64,000 nucleotides of DNA, taken from contig CAWEZE010000027.1 in NCBI GenBank assembly GCA_963813485.1, positions 1 to 64,000 on the forward strand, read 5' to 3'. Below are positions 50,311-60,818 of the stretch, piece by piece. Every line of letters begins with the position of its first letter. Within the stretch, counting starts at the first letter, position 1. This DNA comes from DASQUK01 sp963813485. Its GTDB lineage: Bacteria > Actinomycetota > Acidimicrobiia > Acidimicrobiales > VFJN01. The position numbers and the translations under genes are program-made. The notes below the pieces were generated by a model, which made no database searches, was not told the DNA's origin, and worked only from the letters and a program-made list of their open reading frames with translations.

Positions 50311-51168
50311 ATGCCCATCAACCACGACGCCGTCGGCACGAGGTCCGAGCCGGCCCGCCACTCTTGGACCTCGAAGGACTGCCTGCTCTACGCGGTCGGG
50401 GTGGGCGCCGGCGCCGACGACCCGTCCCAGGAACTGGCCTTCACCACCGAGAACAGCCAGGCCGTCGACCAGCGTGCGCTCCCCACCATGGCGGTGGTCC
50501 TCGGCGTCGGCGGCGGGGCCTTCGGCGCCCTCGGCGACTTCAACCCGGCGATGCTGGTCCACGGCGAGCAGTCGATCTCGCTGGCGCGTGAGATCCCAGT
50601 CGCTGGCGAGATCGAGTCGATCACCGAGATCGTGGGCATCTACGACAAGGGCTCGGGGGCACTGGTGGTCGTCGAGTCGACGTCGACCCTGGTGGGCGAC
50701 GGCGAACCGCTCTTCACCAACCGCTCGGGCCTGTTCATACGGGGCGAGGGCGGCTGGGGCGGCGACCGCGGTCCGTCGTCGACCTTCGCCGTGCCCGACC
50801 AGGCGCCCGACCACGAGGTCACGTATCCGACGCGCATCGACCAGGCGCTGACATACAGGCTGTCGGGCGATCGCAACCCGCTGCACTCCGACCCCAAGTT
50901 CGCGGCGATGGCCGGCTTTCCGCGGCCGATCCTCCACGGGCTGTGCACCTACGGGTTCACCGGCCGGGCATTGCTGCACACCCTGTGCGGCGGCGACCCC
51001 GCGCGCTTCCGATCCATGAGCGGCCGCTTCTCCAGCCCCGTGTTCCCGGGCGAGGCGCTGACCGTGCGGATGTGGCGCGAGGGCGAGGGCAAGGCGTTGT
51101 TCCAGACCATGGGGCCCGACGGACGGGTTGTCCTCGACGCTGGTTCCGTCGGGTTCGACGCCGCCTAG
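50311..51168 (+). CDS. MaoC-family enoyl-CoA hydratase
   Basis: The 285-residue double-hotdog protein has LLYAVGVGAGADDPSQELAF in the N-half and, in the C-half, TYRLSGDRNPLHSDPKFA with the catalytic Asp and His of MaoC hydratases, then FPRPILHGLCTYGFTGRAL. It should hydrate 2-enoyl-CoA to (R)-3-hydroxyacyl-CoA. It is the second gene of an operon with the SDR. GGAGG precedes ATG 50311. Its stop overlaps the nucS stop region by 4 bases. Confidence 0.92.
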   Translation: MPINHDAVGTRSEPARHSWTSKDCLLYAVGVGAGADDPSQELAFTTENSQAVDQRALPTMAVVLGVGGGAFGALGDFNPAMLVHGEQSISLAREIPVAGEIESITEIVGIYDKGSGALVVVESTSTLVGDGEPLFTNRSGLFIRGEGGWGGDRGPSSTFAVPDQAPDHEVTYPTRIDQALTYRLSGDRNPLHSDPKFAAMAGFPRPILHGLCTYGFTGRALLHTLCGGDPARFRSMSGRFSSPVFPGEALTVRMWREGEGKALFQTMGPDGRVVLDAGSVGFDAA

Positions 51169-51839
51169 AACAGGCGCAGGGCGTCGGGCTCGATGCCCCT
51201 CAGCACGTCGTAGTCGACCTCGACGCACGCGATCTCACGCTGGGCCGCCAGCACCCGGGCCTGCGGCTTGATCTGCTGGGCGACGAACACGCCGCGCACC
51301 GGGCGCAGCAGGGGGTCGCGCTCGAGGAACTCGAGGTAGCGGGCCAGCTGCTCGACGCCGTCGATCTCCCCGCGGCGCTTGATCTCGATGGCGACGGCGT
51401 TGCCGTCGGCGTCACGGCACAGCAGGTCGACCGGGCCGATGTCGGTCGGGTACTCCCGGCGGACGAGGCGTAGCCCGGGCGCGATGGCACCGCAGTTGGC
51501 GGCTAGCAGCTCCTGCAGGTGGGACTCGACGCCGTCCTTCCACAGCCCGGGGTCGACACCCAGGTCGTGGTTCGTATCGGACACGACCTCGTGGAGCGTG
51601 ATCGTGAGCGTCTCGCCCTTGGGGGAGCGGACCGTCCAGACCACCTGGCCCTCGCCGTCGATCGACTCGGTGACCGTGTTGGGTGCGTTCATCCAGTTGA
51701 GCGGCTTGTAGGCACCGCCGTCGGCGTGAACCGCCACGCAGCCGTCGGCCTTGACCATGATGAGCCTGGGGGCCTGGGGCAGGTGGGCCTCGAGCCGGCC
51801 CGCGTAGTCGACGGAGCAGCGGGCCACGAGCAGGCGCAT
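51165..51839 (-). CDS. nucS: NucS/EndoMS mismatch-specific endonuclease
   Basis: The 224-residue protein shows the NucS plan: N-terminal dimerisation domain (VHADGGAYKPLNWMNAPNTV) and C-terminal PD-(D/E)XK domain with GPVDLLCRD and AIEIKRRGEIDGVEQLARYL. It makes double-strand cuts at mismatches and replaces MutSL in most actinobacteria. A TAGCCT box is 8 bases before its ATG. It converges on the MaoC gene. Confidence 0.95.
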   Translation of the reverse strand: MRLLVARCSVDYAGRLEAHLPQAPRLIMVKADGCVAVHADGGAYKPLNWMNAPNTVTESIDGEGQVVWTVRSPKGETLTITLHEVVSDTNHDLGVDPGLWKDGVESHLQELLAANCGAIAPGLRLVRREYPTDIGPVDLLCRDADGNAVAIEIKRRGEIDGVEQLARYLEFLERDPLLRPVRGVFVAQQIKPQARVLAAQREIACVEVDYDVLRGIEPDALRLF

Positions 51840-51847
51840 CGCCGGCG

Positions 51848-51853
51848 AGGCTA
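51848..51853 (-). promoter_or_regulatory. -10 box TAGCCT of nucS (leaderless type)
   Basis: Minus-strand TAGCCT ends 8 bases before the nucS ATG at 51839, within the 30-base gap to the ABC1 kinase gene. Confidence 0.55.
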
Positions 51854-51869
51854 GACGTCGACTGGTGGA

Positions 51870-53495
51870 CTAGTGCCTGGTCCGCCGTTGCGCGAGGTTC
51901 CGCCGGATGGTCTCGCGACGCCGTTGCAGCTGGCGGTGCGTCAGACCTTCGTTGTCGCCGGCGATGCCGAAGCTGGCCTTGACGCCGGTCATGTCGAGCT
52001 CGATGGCGCGGGGGTCGATGCCGACGTCCGCGGCGATGCGGTCGCCGTGGTGGGTGGCGAAGTAGATCGAGATGCTCGCGATCTCGGCGAAGATGTCGAG
52101 GTCGGGCGCCAGGCGGGCGATGGCTCCGTCGAGGAACACGAGGTTCTTGACGAACAGCATCAGCTCCTTGGGAAAGCGGGCGCCGATGCCCAGCAGCGCC
52201 TTCATCACCTGCTGGATCTCCGCCACCAGCTGCTCACCCGACATGGTCGTGGGGTCGACCGGCGGTTGGTCGAGGTGGAGCTCGCGCACCACCCGTTCCA
52301 GGTCGGCGTCGGGCGGCAACGCTCCCAGGTCGCGCAGGGCGGCCAGCTGCGCCAGGACGTCGTTGCCGGCGCCGCCCATGAGCAGCCGCAGGAACGCCTG
52401 GCGCCGGACCTCGTCGAGCCGGCCGGTGATGCCGAAGTCGAGCAGCGCCGTGCGTCCGTCCGGCTGGACGAACAGGTTCCCCCCGTGGAGGTCGCCGTGG
52501 AAGATCCCCTTGAGGATCGCCCCCTCGAGCGTGGCGATCATGCCGGTTCGGATCACCGCCTCGGTGTCGACCCCAGCGCCGCGCATGCCGACCACGTCGT
52601 CGAAGCGGAAGCCGTCGAGACGCTCCATGACCAGCACCCGGCGGGTGACCAGCTCCGGGTGGGGCCTCGGCACGACGTAACCCCGCTGACCCAGCTCGGC
52701 GAAGGTGCGGGCCAGGTCCACCATGTTCTCGGCCTCGAGCCGGAAGTCGAGCTCCTCGGCAATCGTCTGCGCGAACAGCTCCACCAGTGCCGGCGGGTTC
52801 GCCAGCGCCGTGACCGGAATGCGGCCCACCAGCTTGGGCGCCAGCCAGGCCATGACCCGCAGGTCGTCGCGCACGAGCCGGGCGACCGTGGGCCGCTGGA
52901 CCTTGACCACCACCTTCTCGCCGGTCCGCAGGGTCGCGGCGTGGACCTGGGCGATGGAGGCGGCCGCAAGCGGGCTGCGGTCGATCCAACGAAACGTCTC
53001 GTCCAGCGGCCGGCCCAGGTCCTCCTCGATGACCTGGCGCACGATACGGAACGGCTCGGCCGGCACCCGGTCGCGGCACAGCTTGAACTCGTCCACCAGC
53101 TCGGCAGGGAAGATGCCCTCGCCCGACGAGATGATCTGCCCCAGCTTGATGTACGTGGGCCCGAGGCGCTCCGCGGCCACGCGCAGGCGGCGGGAGATCC
53201 CGGCCCGGCGGATCTCCGGCGCGCCCGATCGCCTCTCCCGCAACGCCCACAGCGCCAAGGCGGCGCCCAGCCGGCGGGTGACGGTGATTACGCGGCGCCC
53301 GGGCGGCCATCGCCTCGGGCGGGTGAGTCTGGGTACCTCGGCCACCACCCGAGCCCGCAGGTCGCCGAGGCCCCGCCGCCAGGCCAGGGCGGCGGGGTCG
53401 TCGAGTGTCCACGGCGGGGTGTCGCTGAAGCTGCCGGCGTCGAGGTCGGTCGGGGCCACCCGGTGAGGCACAGGGTGAGTCTGACCGGCGCCCAC
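51870..53495 (-). CDS. ABC1/AarF/UbiB-family atypical kinase
   Basis: The 541-residue protein starts at GTG. The family's signature LGPTYIKLGQIISS (KxGQ motif) replaces a normal glycine-rich loop; KVQRP gives the Lys; EELDFRLEAENM, HGDLHGGNLFV and LLDFGITGRL are the rest of the active site. The N-terminal ~100 residues are extra. Members act in quinone or isoprenoid lipid metabolism. It ends 30 bases before nucS, and an alkyltransferase-like gene lies 12 bases upstream on the same strand. Confidence 0.92.
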   Translation of the reverse strand: MGAGQTHPVPHRVAPTDLDAGSFSDTPPWTLDDPAALAWRRGLGDLRARVVAEVPRLTRPRRWPPGRRVITVTRRLGAALALWALRERRSGAPEIRRAGISRRLRVAAERLGPTYIKLGQIISSGEGIFPAELVDEFKLCRDRVPAEPFRIVRQVIEEDLGRPLDETFRWIDRSPLAAASIAQVHAATLRTGEKVVVKVQRPTVARLVRDDLRVMAWLAPKLVGRIPVTALANPPALVELFAQTIAEELDFRLEAENMVDLARTFAELGQRGYVVPRPHPELVTRRVLVMERLDGFRFDDVVGMRGAGVDTEAVIRTGMIATLEGAILKGIFHGDLHGGNLFVQPDGRTALLDFGITGRLDEVRRQAFLRLLMGGAGNDVLAQLAALRDLGALPPDADLERVVRELHLDQPPVDPTTMSGEQLVAEIQQVMKALLGIGARFPKELMLFVKNLVFLDGAIARLAPDLDIFAEIASISIYFATHHGDRIAADVGIDPRAIELDMTGVKASFGIAGDNEGLTHRQLQRRRETIRRNLAQRRTRH

Positions 53496-53507
53496 GGGAA
53501 TGGCACC

Positions 53508-53774
53508 TCAGGGCCGCACGTGGCCGTCCGTGACGGGGACGCCCTCGGCCCGGAGCCTCCTGGCGTGCTCGACCTCGTGCCCGGGGACCAGCCGGCCGGT
53601 GGAGGTCACCACCCGCCACCACGGCAGGTCCAGGTCGCTGGTGGCCAGGATGCGTCCGACGGCGCGGGCCCGTCCCGGGTAGCCGGCCTCGGCGGCGACC
53701 TCGCCGTAGGTCACGACGTCACCGGGACCGAGCGAGGTGAGCACGGCCACCACCGCCTCCTCGAAGGGCGTCAT
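53508..53774 (-). CDS. Alkyltransferase-like protein (ATL)
   Basis: The 88-residue protein has the MGMT C-terminal DNA-binding fold: VVAVLTSLGPGDVVTYGEVA and GRARAVGRILATSD. Where MGMT has PCHRV it has PWWRVV: the acceptor Cys is replaced by Trp. Such ATL proteins bind O6-alkylguanine without repairing it and hand it to nucleotide-excision repair. ATG 53774 matches the usual start. It is probably co-transcribed with the ABC1 kinase. Confidence 0.87.
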   Translation of the reverse strand: MTPFEEAVVAVLTSLGPGDVVTYGEVAAEAGYPGRARAVGRILATSDLDLPWWRVVTSTGRLVPGHEVEHARRLRAEGVPVTDGHVRP

Positions 53775-53847
53775 GAGCGAGCGTGGCGCGAGCGGCCCGC
53801 CGCGGAGCAGCAACAGCGTGGCGCATTGTCCGACACCGCGAGCAACC

Positions 53848-53853
53848 TAGAGT
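53848..53853 (+). promoter_or_regulatory. -10 box TAGAGT of the PhyH gene (leaderless type)
   Basis: TAGAGT ends 7 bases before ATG 53861 (spacer TCCGCGC). Confidence 0.55.
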
Positions 53854-53860
53854 TCCGCGC

Positions 53861-54673
53861 ATGCGGACGCTGACGCCCGAGGAACTCGCGAGCCACGCCG
53901 ACCGCATCGCCGAGCAGGGCTGGACCGTGGTCGAGGACGCCATCGAGCCGGACCTGGTCGACGAGCTGACGGAGGCGCTCGACCGGCTGGAGCGCGACCT
54001 GATGGTCGCGCCCGCCGAGAACGCGTTCGAGGGGACCCGCACAGTGCGCATCTACAACCTGTTGGTGCACGGCGACGTGTTCGCGCGGGTGCCCGTCCAC
54101 GCCAACGTGCTCCCACTCGTGGAACGTGTGCTCGACCCCGGTTGCCTGCTGTCGTCGTTGTCGTCGATCGCGATCGGCCCCGACGAGACCCCGCAGCCGA
54201 TCCACTCCGACGACCAGCTCATCCCGATTCCCAAGCCCCACCCGCCAGTCGTGTGCAACTCGATGTGGGCGCTGACCGACTTCACCGAGGCAAATGGCGC
54301 CACGCGACTCGTGCCGGGGACGCACCTCGGGCCATCACCCGACTTCGGCCGGGAATACGACTCGATCCCGGCCGAGATGGCGCGGGGGAGCGTGCTGGTG
54401 TGGAACGGGAGCCTTTGGCACGGCGGCGGCGCCAACGCCACGGACCGACGGCGCGTCGGGCTGGCGTGCAACTACTGCGCCGGCTACATACGCCAGCAGG
54501 AGAACCAACAGCTCGGCATCCCCCGCGATATCGCCCGGCGCTTCGACGAGCGCCTCCAGCGCCTCTGCGGCTACGGCATCTACAGCGGCCTCATCGGGCA
54601 CGTCGACAAGCACGACCCGATCGAGCTCCTGAGGGACGGCGACGGCGCGGAGATGGTCTGGGACCAGATCTGA
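53861..54673 (+). CDS. Phytanoyl-CoA dioxygenase (PhyH)-family protein
   Basis: The 270-residue Fe(II)/2-oxoglutarate oxygenase has the His-x-Asp pair His115/Asp117 in IHSDDQ, distal His187 in WNGSLWHGGG, and the 2-oxoglutarate-binding Arg in TDRRRVGL. The family hydroxylates branched or other small molecules; the substrate here is unknown. It stands alone with its own promoter-like box and converges on cysQ. Confidence 0.88.
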   Translation: MRTLTPEELASHADRIAEQGWTVVEDAIEPDLVDELTEALDRLERDLMVAPAENAFEGTRTVRIYNLLVHGDVFARVPVHANVLPLVERVLDPGCLLSSLSSIAIGPDETPQPIHSDDQLIPIPKPHPPVVCNSMWALTDFTEANGATRLVPGTHLGPSPDFGREYDSIPAEMARGSVLVWNGSLWHGGGANATDRRRVGLACNYCAGYIRQQENQQLGIPRDIARRFDERLQRLCGYGIYSGLIGHVDKHDPIELLRDGDGAEMVWDQI

Positions 54674-54692
54674 CCCTCGCGTCCCCTGTCCC

Positions 54693-55448
54693 TCAGCGGC
54701 CCGCCGCCATGATCACTCGTTCGGCCAGCTCGGGCCGGCAGATCAGCAGGTCGGGGAGGTACGGGTCCGGCCGGTTGTACACCAGCGGCGTCCCGTCCAG
54801 GCGCGACGCGTGCAGGCCCGCGGCGCGGGCCACGGCCACCGGGGCCGCCGAGTCCCACTCGTGCTGGCCCCCACTGTGGGCGTAGACCTCGGCCTCGCCC
54901 AGGACCACCGCCATGGCCTTGGCGCCTGCTGAACCGAGCGTGACCAGCTCGCCACCGAGCGCCTCGGCGATCAGCGTCGCCTCCGCCGGGGGGCGACTGC
55001 GGCTCACCACCACCCGGACCGGCCCCGTCCACACGCCGGGCGGAGGAGGAGGCGTGGCGGTGGTCAGGGTCAGGCCCCGGGCGGGCAGGGCGACGGCGCC
55101 CGCTACCGGGTCACCGCCGGCGACCAGCGCCACGTGCACGGCCCAGTCGGTCCGGGGAACCTCGCTGAACTCACGGGTCCCGTCCAGGGGATCGACGATC
55201 CACACCCGCTCGGCAGCGAGCCGGGCCGAGTCGTGGAGCCCCTCCTCGGACAGGACGGCGTCGTCTGGACGCAGCTCTCCCAGGCGGCGCACCAGGAGCT
55301 CGTGAGCGGCCCGATCGCCCTCGGCCCCGAGCGCCTTGCCGTCCACGCCGTCACCGGTGAGGCGGGCACGCAGGTCGACCAGCATGTCGCCGGCCTCGGC
55401 GGCGAGCCGGGCGGCAATCACGTGATCGTCGGTGCCGATGACGGGCAT
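54693..55448 (-). CDS. cysQ: 3'(2'),5'-bisphosphate nucleotidase
   Basis: The 251-residue inositol-monophosphatase-fold enzyme has metal-binding LSEEGLHD, WIVDPLDGTREF and the C-terminal HEWDSAAPVAVA. CysQ removes the 3'-phosphate of PAP, which accumulates when PAPS is used. It is divergent from cysDNC across a 68-base gap, so its role is set by context as well as motifs. AGGAGACAGC precedes the ATG. Confidence 0.9.
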   Translation of the reverse strand: MPVIGTDDHVIAARLAAEAGDMLVDLRARLTGDGVDGKALGAEGDRAAHELLVRRLGELRPDDAVLSEEGLHDSARLAAERVWIVDPLDGTREFSEVPRTDWAVHVALVAGGDPVAGAVALPARGLTLTTATPPPPPGVWTGPVRVVVSRSRPPAEATLIAEALGGELVTLGSAGAKAMAVVLGEAEVYAHSGGQHEWDSAAPVAVARAAGLHASRLDGTPLVYNRPDPYLPDLLICRPELAERVIMAAGR

Positions 55449-55501
55449 GCTGTCTCCTGGATACCAGATCCGACGAAATTGCTTACCAAACAGGTCGCAT
55501 T

Positions 55502-55507
55502 TAGCCT
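55502..55507 (+). promoter_or_regulatory. -10 box TAGCCT of cysD (leaderless type)
   Basis: TAGCCT ends 9 bases before ATG 55517; no ribosome site is present. The upstream gap is AT-rich for this window. Confidence 0.4.
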
Positions 55508-55516
55508 GACGCAGTT

Positions 55517-56446
55517 ATGTCCACGAGCGCCCCGACGCAGCCCGACTACGAGTTGACGCACCTCCAGGCGCTGGAGGCGGAGGCGATTCACATCATCCGT
55601 GAGGTGGCGGCCGAGTTCGAGCGTCCGGTGATGCTGTTCTCGGGGGGCAAGGACTCCGCGGTGATGTTGCACCTGGCGGTCAAGGCGTTCGCACCGGCCC
55701 GGCTGCCGTTCCCGGTGATGCACGTGGACACCGGCCACAACTTTCCCGAGGTGATCGAGTTCCGCGACCGGCGAGTGGCCGAGCTCGGCGCTCGCCTGGT
55801 CGTGGCCAGCGTCCAGGACGCCATCGACGCCGGCAAGGTGGCCGAGGAGACCGGTCCCCGGGCCAGCCGCAACCGCATCCAGACCGTCCCGCTGCTGGAG
55901 GCCATCGAGTCGCACGGCTTCGACGCCGTGTTCGGCGGTGCCCGGCGCGACGAGGAGAAGGCCCGGGCCAAGGAGCGGGTCTTCAGCTTCCGCGATGACT
56001 TCGGCCAATGGGATCCGAAGAACCAGCGGCCGGAGCTCTGGAACCTCTACAACGGGCGGCACCGCAAGGGCGAGCACATCCGTGTGTTCCCGCTGTCGAA
56101 CTGGACCGAGCTCGACATCTGGCAGTACGTCGCCGCCGAGGACGTGGAGCTGCCGTCGATCTACTTCGCCCACGCCCGCCGCGTGTTCCAGCGCGACGGC
56201 ATGTGGCTCGCGGAGTCGCCGTGGGTCACGCTGCTCGACGGCGAGGAGGTCGAGGAGCGCACGGTGCGGTTCCGCACCGTCGGCGATGCCACCTGCACCG
56301 GCGCCATCGAATCGGCGGCCGCCACTCTGGAGGCGATCATCGAGGAGACCGCGGTCACGCGCATCACCGAGCGGGGTGCCACCCGGGCCGACGATCGCAT
56401 CAGCGAGGCCGGCATGGAGGACCGCAAGCGCGAGGGCTACTTCTAG
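55517..56446 (+). CDS. cysD: Sulfate adenylyltransferase subunit 2
   Basis: The 309-residue PP-loop ATPase has SGGKDS (42-47), MHVDTGHNFPEVIEFRD and RRDEEKARAKER, all hallmarks of CysD. It forms APS from sulfate and ATP with the GTPase CysN, 15 bases downstream. The tail ERKREGYF-like end (DRKREGYF) is typical. The cysDNC set lacks a nearby APS or PAPS reductase, so PAPS may serve sulfation as much as assimilation. Confidence 0.96.
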   Translation: MSTSAPTQPDYELTHLQALEAEAIHIIREVAAEFERPVMLFSGGKDSAVMLHLAVKAFAPARLPFPVMHVDTGHNFPEVIEFRDRRVAELGARLVVASVQDAIDAGKVAEETGPRASRNRIQTVPLLEAIESHGFDAVFGGARRDEEKARAKERVFSFRDDFGQWDPKNQRPELWNLYNGRHRKGEHIRVFPLSNWTELDIWQYVAAEDVELPSIYFAHARRVFQRDGMWLAESPWVTLLDGEEVEERTVRFRTVGDATCTGAIESAAATLEAIIEETAVTRITERGATRADDRISEAGMEDRKREGYF

Positions 56447-56461
56447 TGGGGGCCCACTGAC

Positions 56462-57733
56462 ATGGAGCTGTTGCGGTTCGCCACCGCGGGGTCGGTGGAC
56501 GACGGCAAGTCGACGCTCATCGGCCGGCTGCTCTACGACTCCAAGGCGATCTTCGAGGACCAGCTCGAGGCGGTCGAACGCACCAGCCTCGCCCGCGGCG
56601 ACGCCTACACGGACCTGGCGCTGCTCACCGACGGCCTGCGGGCCGAGCGGGAGCAGGGCATCACCATCGACGTCGCCTACCGCTACTTCGCCACGCCCAA
56701 GCGGAAGTTCATCATCGCCGACACCCCTGGGCACATCCAGTACACGCGCAACATGGTCACCGGCGCGTCCACGGCCGACCTGGCGCTGGTGCTCATCGAC
56801 GCCCGCAGGGGCGTGCTCGAGCAGTCGCGCCGCCACGCCTTCCTGGCCACGTTGCTGGGGATCCCCCACCTGGTGGTGTGCGTCAACAAGATGGACCTGG
56901 TCGGCTGGTCGCAAGAGCGCTTCGAGGAGATCAAGGCCGAGTTCCGAAGCTTCGCCATGCGACTCGACGTGCACGACCTGTCGTTCATCCCCATCTCGGC
57001 ACTGCACGGCGACAACGTCGTGGAGCGCTCGGCGAACATGGACTGGTACGAGGGGACGTCGCTGCTGCACCACCTCGAAGAGACCCACATCGCCAGCGAC
57101 CGCAACCTGATCGACGCCCGCTTCCCCGTGCAGTACGTGGTGCGCCCGCAGGACCAGGTCAACCACGACCTGCACGACTATCGGGGCTACGCCGGCACGG
57201 TTGCCGGCGGGGTGCTGAAGCCGGGCGACGAGGTGGTGGTACTGCCCTCGGGCCTCACGACGACGATCGCCGCCATCGACAGCGCCGACGGCGCGGTGGC
57301 GGAGGCGTTCGCCCCCATGGCGGTGACGGTCCGGCTGGCCGACGACGTCGACGTGTCCCGTGGCGACATGATCTGCCGTGTCCGCAACCGCCCCCACGTG
57401 GGCCAGGACCTCGAGGCCATGCTGTGCTGGCTGACCCAGGACGGCGACCTGCGCGCCGGCGCCAAGCTCGCCATCAAGCACACCACGCGCTGGGGCCGGG
57501 CGCTGGTGAAGGACCTGCAGTACCGCCTCGACATCAACACGCTGCACCGCGACGAACAGGCGGGCACGCTGGCGCTCAACGAGATCGGGCGGGTGAGCCT
57601 GCGCACGACGGTGCCGCTGTTCTTCGACGAGTACCGCCGCAACCGCGCCACGGGCAGCTTCATCCTCGTCGACGAGGCGAGCAACAACACGGTGGGCGCC
57701 GGCATCATCATCGGTCCCACCGGGGTCGCGTGA
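56462..57733 (+). CDS. cysN: Sulfate adenylyltransferase subunit 1 (GTPase)
   Basis: The 423-residue translation-factor-like GTPase has P-loop GSVDDGKST (10-18), switch REQGITID, DTPGH and NKMD. The domain ends after the second beta-barrel, so CysC is not fused, unlike mycobacterial CysNC. It powers APS synthesis by CysD. Its stop overlaps the cysC start (GTGA). Confidence 0.96.
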   Translation: MELLRFATAGSVDDGKSTLIGRLLYDSKAIFEDQLEAVERTSLARGDAYTDLALLTDGLRAEREQGITIDVAYRYFATPKRKFIIADTPGHIQYTRNMVTGASTADLALVLIDARRGVLEQSRRHAFLATLLGIPHLVVCVNKMDLVGWSQERFEEIKAEFRSFAMRLDVHDLSFIPISALHGDNVVERSANMDWYEGTSLLHHLEETHIASDRNLIDARFPVQYVVRPQDQVNHDLHDYRGYAGTVAGGVLKPGDEVVVLPSGLTTTIAAIDSADGAVAEAFAPMAVTVRLADDVDVSRGDMICRVRNRPHVGQDLEAMLCWLTQDGDLRAGAKLAIKHTTRWGRALVKDLQYRLDINTLHRDEQAGTLALNEIGRVSLRTTVPLFFDEYRRNRATGSFILVDEASNNTVGAGIIIGPTGVA

Positions 57734-58308
57734 CGCCGGACGTCGTCTGGCACGCCGGATCGGTGGCCCGGACCGACCGACCGTCGGCGGGCACGACGGT
57801 TTGGTTCACCGGCCTGTCGGGCTCGGGCAAATCGACCGTGGCGGCGGAGGTCGAGCGCTCGCTGGTGGCCGCCGGTCGGCCCGCGTACCTGCTCGACGGC
57901 GACAACCTGCGGCACGGGTTGAATGCCGACCTCGGGTTCTCCGCCGCCGATCGCACCGAGAACATCCGGCGGGTGGGCGAGGTGGCGCGGCTGTTCGCCG
58001 ACGCCGGGGTGGTGGCGCTCGTGCCGGTCATCAGCCCCTATCGGGCCGACCGCGACCGGGCCCGGGCCATCCACGAGGCGGTCGGGCTCCGGTTCGTCGA
58101 GGTGTTCGTCGACACACCGCTGGCGCTGTGCGAGTCCCGCGACCCCAAGGGCCTCTACGCCAAGGCCCGGGCGGGCGAGATCGTCGGCTTCACCGGGGTC
58201 GACGATCCCTACGAGGTCCCCGAGCACCCCGACCTCCGGCTCACGCCCGCAGACGGCGATCCTCCGGCCCAGGCGGCATTGGTCCTGGACGAGTTGGACG
58301 GGCGCTGA
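57730..58308 (+). CDS. cysC: Adenylyl-sulfate kinase
   Basis: The 192-residue APS kinase from GTG has Walker A GLSGSGKST (28-36), DGDNLRHGLN, FSAADRTENIRRVGEVA and the lid KGLYAKARAGEI. It phosphorylates APS to PAPS. Third gene of the operon, translationally coupled to cysN. Confidence 0.95.
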   Translation: MTPDVVWHAGSVARTDRPSAGTTVWFTGLSGSGKSTVAAEVERSLVAAGRPAYLLDGDNLRHGLNADLGFSAADRTENIRRVGEVARLFADAGVVALVPVISPYRADRDRARAIHEAVGLRFVEVFVDTPLALCESRDPKGLYAKARAGEIVGFTGVDDPYEVPEHPDLRLTPADGDPPAQAALVLDELDGR

Positions 58309-58311
58309 CGC

Positions 58312-58707
58312 TCAGGATGGTCCGGGACGGTAGGTGCCGAAGCACCAGACGTTCCCCTCCGGATCCCGGGCCGCGTAGTCGCGTGAGCCGTATTCCTGGT
58401 CGGTGAGCCCCATGACGATCTCGGCACCGGCGGCCACAGCCCGGTCGTGGTGGGCGTCGGGGTCGTCGAGACCGACGTAGACGGCCGTGGGCCCCAGATC
58501 GAAGGGGCTGTCGTTGGAGGACGCAGTCACACCGAATCCGAAGTAGCAGCCGCCGAACTCGAGCTCGACATAGGCGATCTCACCGTCGGGTCCCTTGTGT
58601 ACCGCCTGCTCACGGAAGCCGAACGCATCGGTGAGGAACCCGAGCGCCTTCTCGGGGTCGCGGTAGTGCAGGACCGGCTGGATGATGACGCTGGTTTCTT
58701 GTGCCAT
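58312..58707 (-). CDS. VOC/glyoxalase-family protein
   Basis: The 131-residue single VOC domain has IIQPVLHYRDPEKALGFLTDAFGF, then ARDPEGNVWCFGTYRP at the end. Motif positions match the glyoxalase/bleomycin-resistance (PhnB-like) group with VYVGLDDPDAHHDRAVAAGAEI. Function unknown. It converges on cysC with a 3-base gap. Confidence 0.87.
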   Translation of the reverse strand: MAQETSVIIQPVLHYRDPEKALGFLTDAFGFREQAVHKGPDGEIAYVELEFGGCYFGFGVTASSNDSPFDLGPTAVYVGLDDPDAHHDRAVAAGAEIVMGLTDQEYGSRDYAARDPEGNVWCFGTYRPGPS

Positions 58708-58787
58708 GGCGCCGACGGTATGACGGCGCGGCGGCCGCCGTCTTGGACGAATGTGACGTCGGTCGGGGAGCGTCACCCAGCGGGGCT

Positions 58788-60464
<1,677 letters not shown>

Positions 60465-60511
60465 GGTGCGCGCCGACGGTACCGGCTCGGCCGATCAGGC
60501 CCGAATCGGGC

Positions 60512-60718
60512 TCAGGCCGTCCGGATGGACTGGATCTGGTCCAGGTGCACCACCACGTCGTCGTCGTCGACGACGAACCAGGCGCTGTCCTTCACGCAGG
60601 ACAGCAGCCGGCCGCGCCAGAGCGTGGCGGGCGTGCGGACGATCACGTCGATGCCCAGCAGGGGACGGAGCGTTTGGGGGGTCAGGGGAGGGCGGTCGAC
60701 TGCGATGCTCGGGCGCAT
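60512..60718 (-). CDS. Small hypothetical protein
   Basis: The 68-residue protein of unknown family has TLRPLLGIDVIVRTPATLWR, LLSCVKDSAWFVVDDDDVVV and HLDQIQSIRTA; the pattern suggests a small beta-barrel. AGGAGGT 4 bases before ATG 60718 is one of the best ribosome sites here, which decides the start over a longer GTG/ATG frame. It is divergent from kgd. Confidence 0.6.
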   Translation of the reverse strand: MRPSIAVDRPPLTPQTLRPLLGIDVIVRTPATLWRGRLLSCVKDSAWFVVDDDDVVVHLDQIQSIRTA

Positions 60719-60818
60719 GCTGACCTCCTGCACGGGGAGTTGAACCCGGGTTTACACGTGCCTGTTCGTCGCCGGGTGGATACCTGGATGACCGGAGTCG
60801 AGATTGCGGGCTCGCCGG

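Noticed and set aside
55418..57547. A 709-codon minus-strand frame opposite cysD/cysN
   Set aside because: It is a shadow of two unmistakable conserved genes and has no start signal or motif.
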